From Lamprocystis purpurea DSM 4197 (GTDB lineage Bacteria > Pseudomonadota > Gammaproteobacteria > Chromatiales > Chromatiaceae): a stretch of 39,244 nucleotides of DNA. Numbering within the stretch: the first letter of the stretch is position 1; each line of letters starts with the position of its first letter. Positions 17,619-27,236 of this stretch are shown piece after piece. Made by a program: the position numbers and the translations under genes. The notes under the pieces were generated by a model. It did no database searches. It had not been told where the DNA came from and was given only the letters and a program-made list of their open reading frames with translations. The DNA lies in NCBI RefSeq assembly GCF_000379525.1, contig NZ_KB902529.1, positions 1 to 39,244 of the forward strand. The letters are read 5' to 3'.

Positions 17619-17651
17619 AAAAAAACCGGCGAATGTAGCCGGTTCTTTTTG
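17619..17651. terminator. Bidirectional terminator between the membrane protein gene and rpsT
   Basis: AACCGGC and GCCGGTT pair around GAATGTA, with an A run before and TTCTTTTT after, giving U tracts on both strands. The flanking genes converge on it. Confidence 0.85.
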
Positions 17652-17688
17652 TCTGGCCCCGCACGCGGCGGGACGCGACCGAATGGCG

Positions 17689-17952
17689 TCAGGCCATCGC
17701 CTTGATATGGGCGTTCAGGCGGCTCTTGTGACGCGCGGCCTTGTTGGCGTGGATGGTGCCTTTGTTGGCGGCGCTGTCGATCTGCGGGACGGCGGACTGA
17801 TACGCCTGCATCGCCGCCTCCTTGTCGCCTGCTTCGATCGCCTTGACGACCTTCTTGATGAAGGTACGCAGGGTGCTGCGTTGCGAGGCGTTCTGCCGGC
17901 GGCGCTTCTCGGCCTGGCGGGCGCGCTTTTCGGCTTGTGCTGAGTTGGCCAA
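17689..17952 (-). CDS. rpsT: 30S ribosomal protein bS20 (UUG start)
   Basis: The 87-residue bS20 when begun at the TTG at 17952 ([20 protein letters not shown] after the initiator). AGGAG lies a few bases upstream of the TTG. An in-frame ATG at 17988 would add 12 residues absent from the family. E. coli rpsT also starts with UUG, and there the weak start takes part in autoregulation, so similar control is likely. The protein is almost entirely helical and binds the 16S 5' domain and helix 44. A strong promoter lies at 18015-18043. Confidence 0.95.
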   Translation of the reverse strand: MANSAQAEKRARQAEKRRRQNASQRSTLRTFIKKVVKAIEAGDKEAAMQAYQSAVPQIDSAANKGTIHANKAARHKSRLNAHIKAMA

Positions 17953-18014
17953 GGGGATCTCCTGGGAACCTGAAAGGGACGCACCCATTTCGGGCGCCGG
18001 AATAAAGACCGCGT

Positions 18015-18043
18015 ATTTTGCACAGCGGGCACGCGATTGTCAA
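18015..18043 (-). promoter_or_regulatory. Promoter of rpsT
   Basis: Minus strand: TTGACA (18038-18043), 17-base spacer, CAAAAT (18015-18020), 63 bases before the TTG start. The downstream GCGGTCTTTATT is shared with the rpsU promoter. Confidence 0.7.
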
Positions 18044-18056
18044 CCGGTTTGCTCGC

Positions 18057-18447
18057 TATAGAGCGTTCGCACCTGATATCCAGACAGACCTTCGTGTAGG
18101 GGCGGGTTTGAAACCCGCCCCTTGTATGTTCTGTTCCCAGGGATTGACAGGGATGGTCGAGACACGGATGTTGCAGAGAGTGCCAGGGAAGCCGTACCAG
18201 CAGTTCCAAATTTGGGTGGCCGCCGCCAACAGCGTGCCGGCCGCGAGGCTGATGGTGGATGCGCTGCGCTTATCCACCCTACAACACCGGCTCCGCTGTA
18301 GGGTGGATAAGGCGCGCCGCTCGGTGTCGGGGACCTGGCACGGCGGTCGCGCGCGCCGCATCCACCAGGGATCGCGCGATGCCGCCCATATTTGGAATTG
18401 CTGAAGCCGTCCGCCCCTACGTCCCGTTATCACGTCCGAAGGCTATA
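18057..18447. repeat. REP-centred element B3, split by a second repeat
   Basis: The left arm (TATAGAGCGTTCGCACCTGATA, written here in part, then the GTAGGGGCGGG palindrome at 18096-18122) and the right arm (CCGCCCCTACG then TTATCACGTCCGAAGGCTATA, 18411-18447) are the two halves of the B-type element. They are separated by about 290 bp that include the MITE-like copy A2. The right end supplies TATACT just upstream of murJ. Confidence 0.6.
18198..18403. repeat. 206-bp MITE-like element, copy A2 (inverted relative to A1)
   Basis: Terminal inverted repeats CAGCAGTTCCAAATTTGGG and CCCATATTTGGAATTGCTG match those of A1 with two changes, and the interior matches the reverse complement of 14323-14528 closely. 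It lies inside the split B3 element, upstream of murJ. Confidence 0.8.
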
Positions 18448-18477
18448 CTCCCCGCCTTTTGCGGAGTCAGCGCCCCC

Positions 18478-20022
18478 GTGTCCAGCCTCGCCACGTCCAT
18501 TGCCAAAGTCGGCAGCAACACCTTCGTGTCACGGCTGCTGGGCTTTGTGCGCGATCTGGTGATCGCCCGGGTCTTCGGCGCGAACGCGGGCACCGACGCC
18601 TTTTTCGTCGCCTTCAAGATCCCCAATCTGATGCGCCGACTGTTCGCGGAGGGGGCCTTTTCCATGGCCTTCGTCCCCGTGCTCAACAGCTACCGGGAGC
18701 AGCGCAGCCAGGCGGATCTGAAGCGCTACCTGGACGACATGGCCGGGGTGCTGGCGGCGGCGCTGCTGGTGGTGACGCTGCTCGGCTGCCTGGCCGCCCC
18801 GCTGCTGGTGCTGCTCTTCGCGCCTGGGTTCAGTGCCGAGGCGGGTCAGCGCGAACTGGCGGCGGAACTGCTGCGGCTCACCTTCCCCTACATCCTGTTC
18901 ATCTCGCTCACCGCCTTCGCCGGCGGCATCCTCAACACCTACGAACGCTTCGGGGTGCCGGCCTTCACCCCGGTCTTGCTGAATCTCATCCTGATCGCCT
19001 GCGCACTCTGGCTGGCGCCGCTAATGGACCGCCCGATCGTCGCCCTCGCCTGGGGGGTGCTGATCGGGGGCGTGGTTCAACTGGCCTTTCAGGTGCCCTT
19101 TCTGCGGCAACTCGGGCTGCTGCCGCGCCCGCGCCTGCGGTTTCAGGACCCCGGCGTACGGCGGACCTTCCGGCTCATGGGCCCGGCCCTGTTCGGCGCC
19201 TCGGTCGGCCAGATCAATCTGCTGCTCAACACCATCCTCGCGTCCTTTCTGGTCAGCGGGAGCATTTCCTGGCTCTATTACTCGGACCGCCTGATGGAGT
19301 TCCCCATGGGCGTGCTGGGTGTCGCCCTGGGCACCGTGATTCTGCCCAAGCTCTCGCAGCGCCACGCGGCCGAGGACCCGGACGCCTTCTCGGACACCCT
19401 GGATTTCGGATTGCGCTGGCTGCTGCTGCTCGGGGTACCGGCGGCCGTGGGGCTCCTGGTCCTGGCCGGACCCATCATCGCCACCCTGTTCTTCTCCAGC
19501 GATCCGGGTGCCGCGTTCGGCGCTCAGGATGCGCGCATGACCGCCCTGAGCCTGATGGCCTACGCCCCCGGCCTGGTCGGCTTCATCGCCGTCAAAGTGC
19601 TCGCTCCCGGCTACTACGCCCGCCTGGAGATGCGCACCCCGGTGCGGATCGCCGTCATCGCCATGGCAGCCAACATCGTCTTCAGTCTGGCCCTGATGTG
19701 GCCGCTGGGACACACCGGTCTGGCCCTGGCGACCACCCTGTCGGGGCTCGTCAATGCCGGGCTGCTGCTGCGCGGACTGCGTGCCGAGCGCGTCTATCGT
19801 CCGCTGCCCGGCTGGCCCGCCCTGCTCGCCAAGGGGCTGGGCGCCAGCTTGCTCATGGGCCTGTTACTCGCGCTGGGCATCGGGCCCATCGACGACTGGC
19901 TGGCGCAGAGTGGGGGCGAGCGCGCCTTGCGTCTTGGGCTGTGGATGCTCGCGGCCGGCGGGCTTTACGGGGCGGTGCTGCTTGCGGTCGGTATTCGGCC
20001 GCGGCATTTGCTGCGGGTCTGA
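18478..20022 (+). CDS. murJ: Lipid II flippase MurJ
   Basis: A 514-residue polytopic inner-membrane protein (MVF/MOP superfamily, 14 helices expected) that flips lipid II to the periplasm for peptidoglycan synthesis. The start is the GTG at 18478 (SSLATSIAKVGSNTFVSRLLG), with GGAG about 12 bases upstream; the frame upstream of it is repeat DNA. FVRDLVIARVFGANAGTDAF and FKIPNLMRRLFAEGAFSMAF are the signature of the first helices, with Arg residues essential in E. coli MurJ. Length agrees with E. coli MurJ (511). Followed by GGDEF gene fragments. Confidence 0.97.
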   Translation: MSSLATSIAKVGSNTFVSRLLGFVRDLVIARVFGANAGTDAFFVAFKIPNLMRRLFAEGAFSMAFVPVLNSYREQRSQADLKRYLDDMAGVLAAALLVVTLLGCLAAPLLVLLFAPGFSAEAGQRELAAELLRLTFPYILFISLTAFAGGILNTYERFGVPAFTPVLLNLILIACALWLAPLMDRPIVALAWGVLIGGVVQLAFQVPFLRQLGLLPRPRLRFQDPGVRRTFRLMGPALFGASVGQINLLLNTILASFLVSGSISWLYYSDRLMEFPMGVLGVALGTVILPKLSQRHAAEDPDAFSDTLDFGLRWLLLLGVPAAVGLLVLAGPIIATLFFSSDPGAAFGAQDARMTALSLMAYAPGLVGFIAVKVLAPGYYARLEMRTPVRIAVIAMAANIVFSLALMWPLGHTGLALATTLSGLVNAGLLLRGLRAERVYRPLPGWPALLAKGLGASLLMGLLLALGIGPIDDWLAQSGGERALRLGLWMLAAGGLYGAVLLAVGIRPRHLLRV

Positions 20023-20038
20023 TGATCCGGCAATCACC

Positions 20039-20380
20039 TTAGCCCGCCACCACGGTCCGGTTGCGTCCGCCTTGCTTGGCCGCGTAGAGCGCACGGTCGG
20101 CCGCGGCGATCAGTTCGGGCACCCCCCGGCGGACTGGACCGGCCAGGTCGCGATGCCCACGGAGAGGGTGCGGCGGACCGCGCCCCCGTCGCATCGGATC
20201 GCCGTGACCGTCGCGCTGGAGGACATTCGTCCAGCGGCAGAGGCGACTGGCCGCCAGCGTGGATTCGGTCTTTTGGCGCCGGCCGACTTGAGTTGCAGCC
20301 GCACCAGCGGCAAGGGCGGGCGCGCTGCCGCTCAGGGCCAGTGCCAGGACAACCAACAGCGGCAAACCCAAAGAGCGCAT
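20039..20380 (-). pseudogene. Diguanylate cyclase (GGDEF) gene fossil
   Basis: The frame starts with a signal-peptide-like MRSLGLPLLVVLALALSGSA and ends with IAAADRALYAAKQGGRNRTV, the last helix of a GGDEF domain. The preceding strand (RTLSVGIATWP) is in a different frame, showing a frameshift near 20140, and the GGDEF active-site motif itself is gone. Only the two ends of a former protein of several hundred residues remain. A second GGDEF fossil faces it at 20587-21014. Confidence 0.75.
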
Positions 20381-20586
20381 GGTGTATCCATTGCGGCGGT
20401 CGACACGCGGACCGACCTGTTACCCCGAAGCCCGCAGGGTAAAGCATCCTCGTAGGCCCGGTTATCCCGGTTAAACCGCTTCCTGAACCCCTGACGCCAG
20501 GTTCCCGGCGATCAGGGTCCGCATCGCGGCGGGACGCCGCTCCCACCGGCGACACTGCCGTTAGCCGATCAACCTATCACGGAGCA

Positions 20587-21014
20587 TTGGCGGTGCCGGA
20601 TGAGGCGACCGGGTCGTGTTTGCGGGTGGTGGCGGCCTGGGGCGACCTCACTGCCTTGCCGACGACCTTCCCTGTCGATCACTGCCGGGCCTTGCAGTCC
20701 GGGGAGATCCATGCTGTTCCGGACCCCGCCGACGGCACCCGCTGCACGCATCTGCGCGAGCCGCCGCCCGCGCACCTCTGCGTCCCGTTGGCGGTACACG
20801 GTGAAACCCTTGGCCTGTTGCATCTCGGCGCCGATGAATTGCTCACCGACCCTACCAAGGCGCGGACTTGCCGCCGATCACCGTCTCCATCGGCGTCACT
20901 GCCGCCGGGGCGCAGGAAACGGATGCCGCCGCCGTGCTGGCACGGGCCGATGCCGCCCTCTATCAGGCCAAGGATGGCGGGCGCAACCAGGTGATCACCG
21001 GCAACGCCGACTGA
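20587..21014 (+). pseudogene. GAF-GGDEF protein fossil
   Basis: The first 90 codons encode part of a GAF domain (LRVVAAWGDL, HCRALQSGEIHAV, LCVPLAVHGETLGLLHLGA). At about 20868 the frame changes and the other frame reads PPITVSIGVTAAGAQETDAA, then LARADAALYQAKDGGRNQVI, the end of a GGDEF domain. The whole centre of the cyclase, including GGDEF, has been deleted out of frame. The true start is not identifiable; TTG at 20587 is only the left limit of similarity that I can see. Confidence 0.75.
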
Positions 21015-21035
21015 ACGCTCAGGAAAAGATGCGCC

Positions 21036-21159
21036 GGCCTTGATCGTAATCCCGGCCAGCGGCCTGCGTTGTCAGGGCTTCCAGCCCTGACGGTGTCAGG
21101 CCAGGATGGCCTGACTGCGCACCCGGCGAGTCCAAGTGGCCGGAATCTTGATCGAGGCC
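21036..21159. repeat. 124-bp palindromic element, copy C2
   Basis: Near-identical reverse complement of 6295-6418, same length, with the same two internal hairpins and the GGCCTTGATCGTAATCCCGG / CCGGAATCTTGATCGAGGCC ends. It lies between the GGDEF fossil and ribF. Confidence 0.75.
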
Positions 21160-21233
21160 GACGTGCCGATCCGCTCGGAACCCGCGGTCGACCCGCGTAT
21201 ACTGTGGCGCCCCTTCGCTTGCTCGTAGGACCC

Positions 21234-22199
21234 ATGAGGCTGATCCGCGGTATTCATAATCTGCGCCCTGACGATCGGGGCTGCGTGGCCACCATCGGCA
21301 CCTTCGACGGGGTGCATCTGGGACACCGCGCGGTCTTCCAGCGCCTGCTCGGGCACGGCCGCGCACTCGGCCTGCCGGCCACCGTCATCACGTTCGAGCC
21401 CCAGCCGCTGGAGTTTTTCACCCCGGATCACGCGCCGGCGCGCCTGACCCGGCTGCGCGAAAAACTCCAGGCCATCCGCAAATACGGCATCGCGCGGGTG
21501 ATGCTCCTCGAATTCGGACCGCGACTCGCGGCCACCGAGGCCGCCGTCTTTGCCCGGCAACTGTTGCTTGAGGGGCTGGGCGTTCGCTATCTGCTGGTCG
21601 GGGACGATTTCCGCTTCGGCCGTGGGCGCACCGGCGACTACGAACTCCTGCGCACCATCGGCACCCAGGCGGGCGCGGACGGTTTCGCGGTCGAGAATCT
21701 GCACACCATCACCCATGGCGAGGAGCGCATCAGCAGCACCCGGGTGCGCGAGGCGCTCTACCGCGGCGATCTGGAGCAGGCCGAACGCTTGCTCGGACGA
21801 CCCTACCGGATTCAGGGCCGGGTGGGCCACGGCGATCGGCGCGGGCGCACCATCGGCTTCCCCACCGCCAACGTCGACCTTCACCGGCGGGTCAGTCCGC
21901 TGCACGGGGTCTTCGCCGTGCAGGTGCGCGGGCTGGACGCGGGTCCGCGACCGGGCGTCGCCAACGTCGGCACCCGCCCCACGGTCGGCGGCCAGGGGTA
22001 TCGGCTGGAGGTGCATCTGTTCGACTTCGATCAGGAGATCTACGGCCGTCATCTGGAAGTGGAGTTCCGGCTCAAGCTGCGCGACGAGCGGCGTTTCGGC
22101 TCATTCGAGGAACTGCGCCGCCAGATCGCGCGGGATGCGGCGGCGGCGCGGGAGTATCTGGCCGGACCAGCGGGATGCAACGCGGACCGGGTTACTTGA
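21234..22199 (+). CDS. ribF: Bifunctional riboflavin kinase / FAD synthetase
   Basis: A 321-residue RibF making FMN and then FAD. The start MRLIRGIHNLRPDDRGCVAT at 21234 is the usual N-terminus. The FAD synthetase (nucleotidyltransferase) half has TIGTFDGVHLGHRAVFQRL with the (H)xGH motif and, at about 155-165, ISSTRVREAL. The riboflavin kinase half has GRVGHGDRRGRTIGFPTANV, PLHGVFAVQV and VANVGTRPTVGG, with the catalytic Glu in YRLEVHLFDF. First gene of the classic ribF-ileS-lspA cluster. Confidence 0.97.
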   Translation: MRLIRGIHNLRPDDRGCVATIGTFDGVHLGHRAVFQRLLGHGRALGLPATVITFEPQPLEFFTPDHAPARLTRLREKLQAIRKYGIARVMLLEFGPRLAATEAAVFARQLLLEGLGVRYLLVGDDFRFGRGRTGDYELLRTIGTQAGADGFAVENLHTITHGEERISSTRVREALYRGDLEQAERLLGRPYRIQGRVGHGDRRGRTIGFPTANVDLHRRVSPLHGVFAVQVRGLDAGPRPGVANVGTRPTVGGQGYRLEVHLFDFDQEIYGRHLEVEFRLKLRDERRFGSFEELRRQIARDAAAAREYLAGPAGCNADRVT

Positions 22200-22311
22200 A
22201 GAAATCCCGGTCACGTTGTACCTTCATTCTGTGCAATCATAGGGTTGGCAGAGCCCATTTGGCACCGGCAACGCCCCGTTCCCAGGCGCGGGACAACCTC
22301 AAGGCATACGC

Positions 22312-25152
22312 GTGACTGACTACAAATACACCCTCAACCTCCCCAACACCGAGTTCCCCATGAAGGCCAATCTGGCGCAGCGGGAACCGGCGCTTCTCAA
22401 ACAATGGGAACAGTTGGATATCTATACACAGATTCGCGCAGCGCGCGCGGGCGCGCCAAGCTTTATCCTGCACGACGGCCCGCCCTACGCCAATGGCGAC
22501 ATCCATATCGGCCATGCGGTCAACAAGGTGCTGAAGGACATCATCGTCAAAGCGCAAACGCTGGACGGGATGGACGCACCCTATGTGCCGGGCTGGGACT
22601 GCCACGGGCTGCCGATCGAACTCCAGGTCGAGAAAAAACAGGGCAAGCCCGGACATAAGTTGAGCCCGGCACAGTTCCGCGTCGCCTGCCGCGACTATGC
22701 CGCCACGCAGGTGACCGGTCAGCGCGCCGACTTCAAACGCCTGGGCGTGTTCGGCGACTGGGAACGGCCGTATCTCACGATGGATTTCGCCTTCGAGGCG
22801 CAGATCATCCGCTCCCTGGGGCGGATCATCGCCAACGGCCATGTCATCAAAGGCGAGAAACCGGTGCATTGGTGTATCGACTGCGGTTCGGCCCTGGCCG
22901 AGGCCGAGGTCGAATACGCCGACAAGCAGTCGATCGCCGTCGACGTGCGCTTTGCGCTGGCCGAGCCGGCAGTGCTGGAGGCACGCTGCCACGGCTCGCC
23001 CAACGGCTGCGGTGAGGGACCGGCGGCGCTGGTGATCTGGACCACCACGCCCTGGACCCTGCCCGCCAATCAGGCGGTGGCAGTCAATCCGGAGTTGGAA
23101 TACACCATTGTTCAAGTGGGCGGCGACGACCAGCCCGGATCCGGCGAGCGGCTGATCGTCGCCGCGGGCCTGCTCAAGGACACGATGCACCGCTGGGGCT
23201 TCGAGCACTATCGGGTGCTGGGCTATGGACGGGGCGCGGATTTGGAGGGGGTGAAGCTCCGGCACCCCTTCTACGACCGTGAGGTCCCGGTGATCCTCGG
23301 CGAGCATGTGACCCTGGAAGCGGGCACCGGCGCTGTTCACACCGCGCCTGGTCATGGCCTGGACGACTATATCGTCGGCAGTCGTTATGGCCTGCCGGTC
23401 GACAACCCGGTGGGCGGGGACGGGCGCTTCCTGCCCGGCACGCCGCTGTTCGCCGGGGAGAATGTCTTCAAGGCCAATGAGCACGTGGTGGAGGTTCTGA
23501 AGGCGCACGGCGCGCTGCTGCTGGAGCAGCGCTTCACCCACAGCTACCCCCATTGCTGGCGTCACAAGACACCCATCATCTTCCGCGCCACCCCGCAGTG
23601 GTTCATCAGCATGGAAAAGCAAGGCCTGCGCGCGGCGGCCCTGGATGCCGTCGGCCGGGTCGATTGGACACCCGATTGGGGTCAGGGGCGCATCGAGGGG
23701 ATGGTCGGGGGGCGGCCGGACTGGTGTATCTCGCGGCAGCGCACCTGGGGGGTGCCGATTGCCCTGCTGGTCCACAAGGTCACCGGCAAACTGCATCCGC
23801 GCACGCCCGAACTGATCGAGGAAGTGGCGCGCCGGGTGGAGCAGACGGGGATCGAAGCCTGGTTCGAACTGCATCCATCGGGTCTGCTCGGCGAAACGGA
23901 AGGGGCCGAGTACGAGAAGGTCCAGGACACCCTGGATGTGTGGTTCGACTCCGGGGTCACCCACGCCTGCGTTTTGGAGCAGCGCGAGGGTCTGCGCGCC
24001 CCGGCGGACCTCTACCTGGAGGGCTCGGACCAGCACCGCGGCTGGTTCCAGTCGTCGCTGCTCACCAGCATCGCCATGCATGGGCGGGCGCCGTACCGCC
24101 AGGTCCTCACCCACGGCTTCACGGTCGATGCCAAGGGCGAGAAAATGTCCAAGTCGAAGGGCAACGTGGTGAGCCCTCAGGATGTGATGAAGACCCTGGG
24201 GGCGGACATCATCCGACTGTGGGTCGCGGCCACCGACTATCGCGCGGAGATGAGCGTCTCCGATGAGATCCTGAAGCGCACCGCCGATGCCTACCGGCGC
24301 ATCCGCAATACCACCCGCTTCCTGCTCGCCAACCTCAACGGTTTCGACCCCGCGGTCAATCAGGTGGCACCGGCCGACATGATCGCCCTGGACCGCTGGG
24401 TGATGGACCGGGCGCTGCACCTCCAGGGCGAGATCATCGCCGCCTATCGGACCTACCAATTCCACCTGATCTACCAGAAGGTCCACAACTTCTGCGTGGT
24501 GGATTTGGGCGGTTTTTATCTGGACGTGATCAAGGACCGCCAATACACCACGGCGGTGGACGGACTGCCGCGGCGGTCCTGCCAGACCGCCATGTATCAC
24601 ATTGCCGAGGCCATGGTCCGCTGGCTGGCGCCGATTCTGTCATTCACGGCCGATGAGATCTGGGGCTTCATCCCCGGCCGGCGCGACCCCTCGGTGTTCA
24701 CCGCCACCTGGTATGAGGGTCTGGTCGCGCTGGACGATGGGACCGACCTGGACCGGGCGCTGTGGGATCAGGTGCTTGCCGCGCGGATGGCCGTGGGACC
24801 GGCGTTGGAGAGCGCCCGCAAGGCCAACCTGATCGGTTCGGCCCTGGATGCCGAGTTGGATCTGTACTGCGACCCCGGACTCTATCAGGCGCTGAGTCGA
24901 CTGGGGGACGAACTGCGTTTCGCCATGATCACCTCGCAGGTGCGGCTGCACCCGATCGCCGAACAGCCGGACACGGCGGTCGGCACGGAGCTGGCGGGCC
25001 TGGCGGTGCGGGTGAACGCGTCGAAACACCCCAAATGCGTGCGCTGCTGGCATCATCGGGCGGATGTGGGCACCCACGCCGAACACCCGGAACTCTGTGG
25101 GCGCTGCGTGGACAATGTCGCCGGGTCTGGGGAAGTGCGGCGCTTCGCTTAG
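22312..25152 (+). CDS. ileS: Isoleucyl-tRNA synthetase
   Basis: A 946-residue class I synthetase (E. coli 938), starting at GTG 22312 ([20 protein letters not shown]). HIGH motif is [14 protein letters not shown] near residue 65; the editing domain is at about 200-400 ([25 protein letters not shown]); KMSKS is [11 protein letters not shown] near 610. The C-terminal zinc-binding segment has CVRCWHH and CGRCVDN. Second gene of ribF-ileS-lspA. The tRNA-Ile2 in this window is one of its substrates after lysidine formation. Confidence 0.98.
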   Translation: MTDYKYTLNLPNTEFPMKANLAQREPALLKQWEQLDIYTQIRAARAGAPSFILHDGPPYANGDIHIGHAVNKVLKDIIVKAQTLDGMDAPYVPGWDCHGLPIELQVEKKQGKPGHKLSPAQFRVACRDYAATQVTGQRADFKRLGVFGDWERPYLTMDFAFEAQIIRSLGRIIANGHVIKGEKPVHWCIDCGSALAEAEVEYADKQSIAVDVRFALAEPAVLEARCHGSPNGCGEGPAALVIWTTTPWTLPANQAVAVNPELEYTIVQVGGDDQPGSGERLIVAAGLLKDTMHRWGFEHYRVLGYGRGADLEGVKLRHPFYDREVPVILGEHVTLEAGTGAVHTAPGHGLDDYIVGSRYGLPVDNPVGGDGRFLPGTPLFAGENVFKANEHVVEVLKAHGALLLEQRFTHSYPHCWRHKTPIIFRATPQWFISMEKQGLRAAALDAVGRVDWTPDWGQGRIEGMVGGRPDWCISRQRTWGVPIALLVHKVTGKLHPRTPELIEEVARRVEQTGIEAWFELHPSGLLGETEGAEYEKVQDTLDVWFDSGVTHACVLEQREGLRAPADLYLEGSDQHRGWFQSSLLTSIAMHGRAPYRQVLTHGFTVDAKGEKMSKSKGNVVSPQDVMKTLGADIIRLWVAATDYRAEMSVSDEILKRTADAYRRIRNTTRFLLANLNGFDPAVNQVAPADMIALDRWVMDRALHLQGEIIAAYRTYQFHLIYQKVHNFCVVDLGGFYLDVIKDRQYTTAVDGLPRRSCQTAMYHIAEAMVRWLAPILSFTADEIWGFIPGRRDPSVFTATWYEGLVALDDGTDLDRALWDQVLAARMAVGPALESARKANLIGSALDAELDLYCDPGLYQALSRLGDELRFAMITSQVRLHPIAEQPDTAVGTELAGLAVRVNASKHPKCVRCWHHRADVGTHAEHPELCGRCVDNVAGSGEVRRFA

Positions 25153-25153
25153 G

Positions 25154-25177
25154 CCGCGCCCAACGCGGTATGCGATG
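25154..25177. repeat. Short repeat at the ileS stop, shared with the dnaG-rpoD gap
   Basis: CCGCGCCCAACGCGGTATGC then GATG is the inverted match, with one change, of 11670-11693. In both places the repeat begins within a few bases of a stop codon. Confidence 0.5.
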
Positions 25178-25260
25178 TTTTTTGATGGGATCGATCGGCC
25201 CCGGCAGACTCGACGATTGCCGGAGTTGGCGCGGTTTGAAGTCTTTTAGAAACACTTCTG

Positions 25261-25364
25261 GCTCCCACGCTCCAGCGTGGGAGCAAGTCGCGACGCTCCG
25301 GCGTCGCGTGGCGCCAGCGGCCGCTGGAGCGGCCGGACGGCATTCCCACGCTGGAGCGTGGGAA
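25261..25364. repeat. Cluster of palindromes between ileS and lspA
   Basis: Consecutive hairpins: CTCCCACGCTCCAGCGTGGG at 25261-25284, CGCGACGCTCCGGCGTCGCG at 25289-25308, CCAGCGGCCGCTGG near 25314-25327, and TTCCCACGCTGGAGCGTGGG at 25343-25364. First and last are variants of one palindrome. This looks like a REP-type composite element inserted in the ribF-ileS-lspA operon; it could uncouple lspA expression from ileS. Confidence 0.7.
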
Positions 25365-25405
25365 CGAGAAAACGCGTCAAGAACAAGTTAAACACGAACA
25401 CGCTT

Positions 25406-25909
25406 ATGAAACGCTGGCTGTGGCTCTCTCTTATTATTTTCGTACTCGACCAGGCCAGCAAGTGGCTGGTGATGGGCTCGCTGGCACCGTTCGAGGTGAT
25501 CGAGCTGATTCCGAACCTGAACCTGACCCTGGCCTTCAATACCGGCGCGGCCTTCAGTTTCCTGGCCGAGGCCGGCGGCTGGCAGCGCTGGGGGCTCGCG
25601 GCGCTGGCGCTCATCATCACCGGGGTGCTGGCCGCCTGGCTGCTGCGTCTGCGCGCGCATGAACGAACCTTGGCGGCCGCACTGGCGCTGATCATCGGCG
25701 GCGCGGTCGGTAATCTGGTCGACCGGGTGGTGCTCGGGCATGTCATCGACTTCATTCAGGTCTATCTGCCCTGGATCCCGTTCGCGATCTTCAACCCCTG
25801 GCCGGCGTTCAACGTGGCGGACAGCGCCATCAGCCTGGGCGTCGTCATCCTGCTGGTCCATACCCTGTTCTTCGACACCGGCCCGGATCGGCCCGCCATG
25901 AAGGCGTAA
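25406..25909 (+). CDS. lspA: Lipoprotein signal peptidase (signal peptidase II)
   Basis: A 167-residue inner-membrane aspartyl peptidase that removes the signal peptide of prolipoproteins. The ATG at 25406 (MKRWLWLSLIIFVLDQASKW) is the family start; the frame upstream is repeat DNA. Four membrane helices. Catalytic aspartates lie in GNLVDRVVLGHVIDFIQVY (first Asp region) and FNVADSAISLGV (second). Normally fkpB and ispH follow in this cluster; here an unrelated gene follows after a hairpin. Confidence 0.97.
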   Translation: MKRWLWLSLIIFVLDQASKWLVMGSLAPFEVIELIPNLNLTLAFNTGAAFSFLAEAGGWQRWGLAALALIITGVLAAWLLRLRAHERTLAAALALIIGGAVGNLVDRVVLGHVIDFIQVYLPWIPFAIFNPWPAFNVADSAISLGVVILLVHTLFFDTGPDRPAMKA

Positions 25910-25915
25910 CGGTTA

Positions 25916-25936
25916 CCGACCACAGCAAGTGGTCGG
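25916..25936. terminator. Hairpin after lspA
   Basis: CCGACCAC and GTGGTCGG pair perfectly around AGCAA, six bases after the lspA stop. No U tract follows, so termination would be weak or Rho-assisted. Confidence 0.5.
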
Positions 25937-26128
25937 ACCGCCACCCGACCGACCGCAGCGGACTGTCATCCCCTCGCAGCAATTCACGGGCAATGATTCG
26001 AGTATCATTGTCCACCGTTCCCTGACGCCACGCGGCATCGACTCAGACCGCGAACGCACCGATCCTGGTCCGCGCGACCGTTGCAGCCGGCGTCGCGGCC
26101 CCCCCTTCGCCTCACCTGAGGATTCGCG

Positions 26129-27184
26129 ATGAACGATCTCTGGCAAGACCTGAAGCGCGTCGCCACTCAGCATTGGTCAAGGTTCAAGACCATTGGCGCC
26201 GCACCCACACCGCGCGAGCAGGCGGTGGCGGCAGCCTGCGAACGGGTCGTCGATCAGGTCGATCCGCGCCTGCGCAGCCTCTCCGGATACCGCCGCACAC
26301 TCCACGACAACGTCGCCGCCGCGCTCGATTACAGTGCCGAAGTGGCCAGCCGCATCCCCGGACCGATCACGCTGAATCGGGAGACCTGGGCCCAAGACCC
26401 CTTACTCAATGCCATGTTCGCCGACCCGAAGCGCATCCGCTGGGTCCTCTCCAGTCCCAGTGTCTGCGCTTACGTCCGCGACACGGACCTGGAAGCCGGC
26501 GACTGCTACGCGCTCCTGGCCGCGCTGCCGATGGTGCGCCACCAACTTGGCATGGAGTTGCAAGGCGACGCCATCCACCGGGACATTCCGCAAACCACCT
26601 GGAGTTTCGTGAACCACGAGGTCGGTCTCCCGGCCGGCGATCCGGATTCCGTACGCGGCCAGGCCGCACAGGCCATCATGGATATCATCGCCGGCGGGGC
26701 CGTGCTGGAGATCGGCGGTCAGGAGGCGCGAATCGCCGCACTGGAAGAACAGTTGCGGATGACCCGGATCAAACAAAAAGTCGCAAATCCAGCCACGCGC
26801 GGTCTGGATTTCCTGAGCGATGGCGGCGCTTCCACGCTGCCTGATTACGAGACCCTGGGCCAGCGCATCCAGCAACTGGAGCAGGAACTGGCGGCGGCAC
26901 GCCAGGGACTCACCACCCTCGACGACTATCTGCTGCGCCTGAACGACGTGCTGGCGCACCCGGAGACCCGCGTTGCCGTCCAGCCCGAGCAAGTCCGCCT
27001 GGACCGGATGAACGTGGTGCGCGAGGACCGGGAAGGCGCCGTGGAATCGACGCCGATCGAGTTCCTGCGCGGCTATCGGGGCGGGCAGCCGGCGCGGGTC
27101 ATCCTGCTCATCCGCTTCGCCCGGGCGGATCTGATCACCGCCGATGAGCGACTGGCCGAGGTGGAGCGCTATGTCAACGCCTGA
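26129..27184 (+). CDS. Uncharacterised coiled-coil protein upstream of rimK
   Basis: A 351-residue soluble protein with no signal peptide or membrane segment ([20 protein letters not shown]). The N-terminal 200 residues are mixed helix/strand with no motif I know. Two coiled-coil stretches follow, [20 protein letters not shown] near 200-225 and [20 protein letters not shown] near 250-270, then a compact C-terminus with [15 protein letters not shown] and [20 protein letters not shown]-type ribosome site lies upstream of the ATG. It overlaps or abuts rimK, so the two are probably co-transcribed. Function unknown; a link to RimK is inference from position only. Confidence 0.8.
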   Translation: MNDLWQDLKRVATQHWSRFKTIGAAPTPREQAVAAACERVVDQVDPRLRSLSGYRRTLHDNVAAALDYSAEVASRIPGPITLNRETWAQDPLLNAMFADPKRIRWVLSSPSVCAYVRDTDLEAGDCYALLAALPMVRHQLGMELQGDAIHRDIPQTTWSFVNHEVGLPAGDPDSVRGQAAQAIMDIIAGGAVLEIGGQEARIAALEEQLRMTRIKQKVANPATRGLDFLSDGGASTLPDYETLGQRIQQLEQELAAARQGLTTLDDYLLRLNDVLAHPETRVAVQPEQVRLDRMNVVREDREGAVESTPIEFLRGYRGGQPARVILLIRFARADLITADERLAEVERYVNA

Positions 27185-27236
27185 CGCGCCGCCGAAGCCT
27201 GTCGATGGGCTGCACGAGGCGGTCGCCGTGACGCCG

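Noticed and set aside
22237-24600. 787-codon minus-strand frame opposite ileS
   Set aside because: Antisense shadow of ileS; no domain, no ribosome site, and ileS motifs are all in place on the plus strand.
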